From assembly GCF_003333325.1 (NCBI RefSeq), contig NZ_QOLC01000106.1:1-36057 (forward strand): DNA of 36,057 nucleotides, read 5' to 3'. Below are positions 34,046 to 36,057 of this stretch, piece after piece. Within the stretch, counting starts at the first letter, position 1; each line of letters opens with the position of its first letter. The stretch comes from Candidatus Ulvibacter alkanivorans (GTDB lineage: Bacteria > Bacteroidota > Bacteroidia > Flavobacteriales > Flavobacteriaceae). The position numbers and the translations under genes are program-made. The notes below the pieces were generated by a model that was not told the DNA's origin, did not search any database, and saw only the letters and a program-made list of their open reading frames with translations.

Positions 34046-34945
34046 ATGAAACTGCAAGGGCTCTCGATTCTTATTCCTACCTATCAATACAATGTATTTC
34101 CGTTAGTGCAATCACTGCATGCGCAGGCCGAAAAATTAGAGATCGAATTCGAGATCTGTGTCTTCGATGATGCCTCACCTACTCCGGTAGCCGAAAATGA
34201 AGCGATCAATACGTTAAAAGAGGCCACTTATACAATTTTGGAAAAGAACATTGGTCGCAGTGCCATTCGAAACTTATTGGCCGAAAAGGCGGCATTTGAC
34301 ACCTTGTTGTTCTTAGATGCCGATACCGAAGTGATTCGACCCAATTTTATCGAAGCGTATACCGAGGCAATTCAACCCGACACCCAGATCATCTATGGAG
34401 GTATCGTGTACCAAGAAGACCCACCACAAACCGATCAAATGCTGCGCTGGCAATACGGCAAAGAACGTGAGGCGCTCACCGTGGCAGAGCGACAAAAGGA
34501 GCCTCATTTGCGATTCTTAACGCTGAACTTCCTTATCAAAAAAAGTGTCTTCGCCCTATTACGATTCAACGAGGAGATACCCAATCTTAGACATGAGGAC
34601 ACCTTATTTGCGTTGGACGCCAAAAAGCAGCAGATCAACGTACAGCATATAGACAATCCGGTAGTTCATTTAGGGCTGGAAAGTAGTGAGGTCTTTCTTC
34701 GGAAGTCGAACGAATCGGTTGACGCCTTGCAACTCTTCGTCAAGGAAGGACTAATTAATGCTAATGAAACCGCCTTATCTAAAAAAGCAGAAGCAATTAA
34801 GAACGGATTAAGTGGCCACATGGTTCGATGGATCTATCGTACCTTTAAAAAGCGTATGGAGCACAACCTATTGTCTAAAAAGCCATCTCTTTTTATATTC
34901 GACATCTACAGATTAGGATATTATTTAGAAACTAAATCGACCTAA
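34046..34945 (+). CDS. GT2 family glycosyltransferase
   Basis: A 299-residue cytoplasmic glycosyltransferase. It opens LSILIPTYQYN, has the acidic pair VFDDASPTP for nucleotide binding, and the metal-binding DAD at 91-93 in LFLDADTEV. The later acidic block NLRHEDTLFAL (about 189-199) fits the catalytic ED motif. There are no membrane spans. It is divergent from the S8 peptidase and ends 2 nt before the next glycosyltransferase, so the two form an operon. The donor and acceptor sugars cannot be deduced. Confidence 0.9.
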   Translation: MKLQGLSILIPTYQYNVFPLVQSLHAQAEKLEIEFEICVFDDASPTPVAENEAINTLKEATYTILEKNIGRSAIRNLLAEKAAFDTLLFLDADTEVIRPNFIEAYTEAIQPDTQIIYGGIVYQEDPPQTDQMLRWQYGKEREALTVAERQKEPHLRFLTLNFLIKKSVFALLRFNEEIPNLRHEDTLFALDAKKQQINVQHIDNPVVHLGLESSEVFLRKSNESVDALQLFVKEGLINANETALSKKAEAIKNGLSGHMVRWIYRTFKKRMEHNLLSKKPSLFIFDIYRLGYYLETKST

Positions 34946-34947
34946 GC

Positions 34948-35880
34948 ATGCCAAAATTTGCTGTCGCTATTGCGGTCTACAACAAGGAAACGCACATTGC
35001 ACAAACCTTGCAAAGTGTGCTCGACCAAACCTTTACCAATTTTGAAGTGGTGATCGTTAACGACGGCTCTACCGATGCAAGTGAAACCGAGATACAACAA
35101 TTTTCCGACCAACGAATTCAATATAGCTATCAAGAGAACAAAGGTGCCGGAGCAGCCCGCAATGCTGCGATCGCTCAAACTACAGCTCCTTGGATCGCAC
35201 TATTGGATGCCGATGATCATTGGGAGCCTAACTACCTTTCAGAAATAAATGATCTTATCGAAAAACACCAAGACCATAAGGTCTTTGCCACTGCCATCGC
35301 CATAGAAAAAAGTGGTGTTACCGTAGAATCTGTATATTCAATTCCTAATTTGAAGCAAGGCGAAACAAAAGAGGTTAATTTCTTTGAAGCAAGCAGTATT
35401 AATAGCATCTTGACCAGCTCAAGCACGGTATTGCATCGGTCGGTTCTAGAGGACGTCGGAATGTACGATCCGCGTATAAAAAGTGGACAAGACACCGATC
35501 TTTGGATTCGTGTGGGTCTTGCATATCCCATTCTTTTTCTGAATAAAAGTCTTGCTACCTACAGGCTCGAACCTCAAAGCTTATCGAATACCACCTTCAA
35601 TGTTTCAGACAAAGCAACTTTTGAAGCCTACGAATCACTCGAAGCCAATAACCCGGCACTCAAGAAATTCTTGGACCTCAATCGATTTTCACTCGCGATT
35701 TTAGCAAAATTGGGTAATGACCGTGAAGCCTTCCGAAGAAATTACAATAAAATAGAACTTTCTAACCTCAACAGAAAACAACGGTTCTTATTAAAAGCGC
35801 CTGCCTATCTTGTAAAAAAATTACACCGATTAAAAACGTATTTCGAAGGTCGAGGAATCTACCTAACCGCGTTTTCGTAG
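34948..35880 (+). CDS. GT2 family glycosyltransferase
   Basis: A 310-residue GT2 enzyme. It begins VAIAVYNKETHIAQTLQSVLDQTF, has VIVNDGSTD at about 35-43 and the DADD metal motif at 87-90 (WIALLDADDHW), and shows SGQDTDLWIRVGL at about 183-195 as the catalytic acidic region. It resembles surface-polysaccharide glycosyltransferases. It begins 2 nt after the previous gene and ends 16 nt from the convergent ketoisomerase-like gene. Confidence 0.92.
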   Translation: MPKFAVAIAVYNKETHIAQTLQSVLDQTFTNFEVVIVNDGSTDASETEIQQFSDQRIQYSYQENKGAGAARNAAIAQTTAPWIALLDADDHWEPNYLSEINDLIEKHQDHKVFATAIAIEKSGVTVESVYSIPNLKQGETKEVNFFEASSINSILTSSSTVLHRSVLEDVGMYDPRIKSGQDTDLWIRVGLAYPILFLNKSLATYRLEPQSLSNTTFNVSDKATFEAYESLEANNPALKKFLDLNRFSLAILAKLGNDREAFRRNYNKIELSNLNRKQRFLLKAPAYLVKKLHRLKTYFEGRGIYLTAFS

Positions 35881-35896
35881 CAAATAAAACACACCG

Positions 35897-36057
35897 TTAC
35901 GGGGTATCTAACTTATATTTAATAAAATCCTTGTAGTCGCGAATGTAATCTTCTTCCTTATAGGTATCGCTAACCAACGAGAGGCAAACCGCACCGGCCG
36001 AGAAATTTTCCAATTCACGCCAAATACCATTCGGGATCAGTAACCCCTTATTAGGAC
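35897..36057 (-). CDS. Sugar 3,4-ketoisomerase of the FdtA/WxcM cupin family, C-terminal part
   Basis: The minus strand encodes the last 53 residues of a protein cut by the right edge. The text LLIPNGIWRELENFSAGAVC is characteristic of FdtA/QdtA-type cupins, followed by SLVSDTYKEEDYIRDYKDF. These enzymes isomerise dTDP-4-keto-6-deoxyglucose at C3/C4 on the way to amino sugars such as Fucp3NAc. The gene suggests that a deoxyamino sugar pathway continues to the right. The N-terminus lies outside the window, so full identity is unproven. Confidence 0.82.
   Translation of the reverse strand, partial: PNKGLLIPNGIWRELENFSAGAVCLSLVSDTYKEEDYIRDYKDFIKYKLDTP

Overview
The window comes from a bacterium of the phylum Bacteroidota, most likely a marine member of the Flavobacteriaceae. 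The signs are A-rich start regions with almost no Shine-Dalgarno sites, promoters of the TTTG/TAnnTTTG type, and families typical of the group: DUF2851 next to PspC, carboxypeptidase-like regulatory domain proteins, an FdtA-type cupin, and flavobacterial TPR/outer-membrane barrel pairs. Base composition looks moderately AT-rich (by eye about 40% GC).

Layout. (1) 1-6654, minus strand: a translation and transcription block. Read 5' to 3' it is rpsU, terminator, xerC, hpf, then tRNA-Thr(TGT), tRNA-Tyr(GTA), tRNA-Gly(TCC), tRNA-Thr(GGT), tuf, terminator, tRNA-Trp(CCA), secE, nusG, rplK, rplA, rplJ, rplL (cut by the window edge). The tRNA-tuf-secE-nusG-rpl order matches the E. coli thrU-tyrU-glyT-thrT-tufB region. 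(2) 6732-16074, minus strand: a surface or periplasmic protein with a carboxypeptidase-like domain, an acyl-CoA dehydrogenase, a membrane-anchored helix-hairpin-helix protein, an AGCS amino acid:cation symporter, a K+ channel with RCK domains coupled to a PspC protein, DUF2851, DUF202 and a cysteine/cystathionine beta-synthase. (3) 16158-16306: a compact palindromic intergenic repeat. (4) 16307-28235, mixed strands: an FtsX-like permease head to head with a NamZ-type (DUF1343) lipoprotein, a YkgJ protein, a methyltransferase, a zincin lipoprotein, an amidohydrolase lipoprotein, a TPR/beta-barrel pair and a small secreted coiled-coil protein. (5) 28328-36057: an FtsE-like ATPase followed by glycan genes: a polyprenyl-phosphate glycosyltransferase, a GT-C-like membrane protein, a methyltransferase, two GT2 enzymes and, cut by the right edge, an FdtA-type ketoisomerase. 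An S8 peptidase on the opposite strand interrupts the series. The right side therefore looks like the edge of a surface polysaccharide locus.

The two most notable signals are not genes. First, the octamer CTTCGGAA (or its complement TTCCGAAG) occurs at 31 places by my count, about once per 1.2 kb, in all reading frames, on both strands and in intergenic DNA; about one is expected by chance. This is the density of a DNA uptake sequence, and a Chi-like role is an alternative. Second, rpsU is the only gene here whose start carries a near-complete complement of the 16S rRNA tail, while equally good complements lie unused inside other coding sequences. This fits the published picture of flavobacterial ribosomes that ignore Shine-Dalgarno sites except to autoregulate bS21. 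All coordinates and counts were read by eye.
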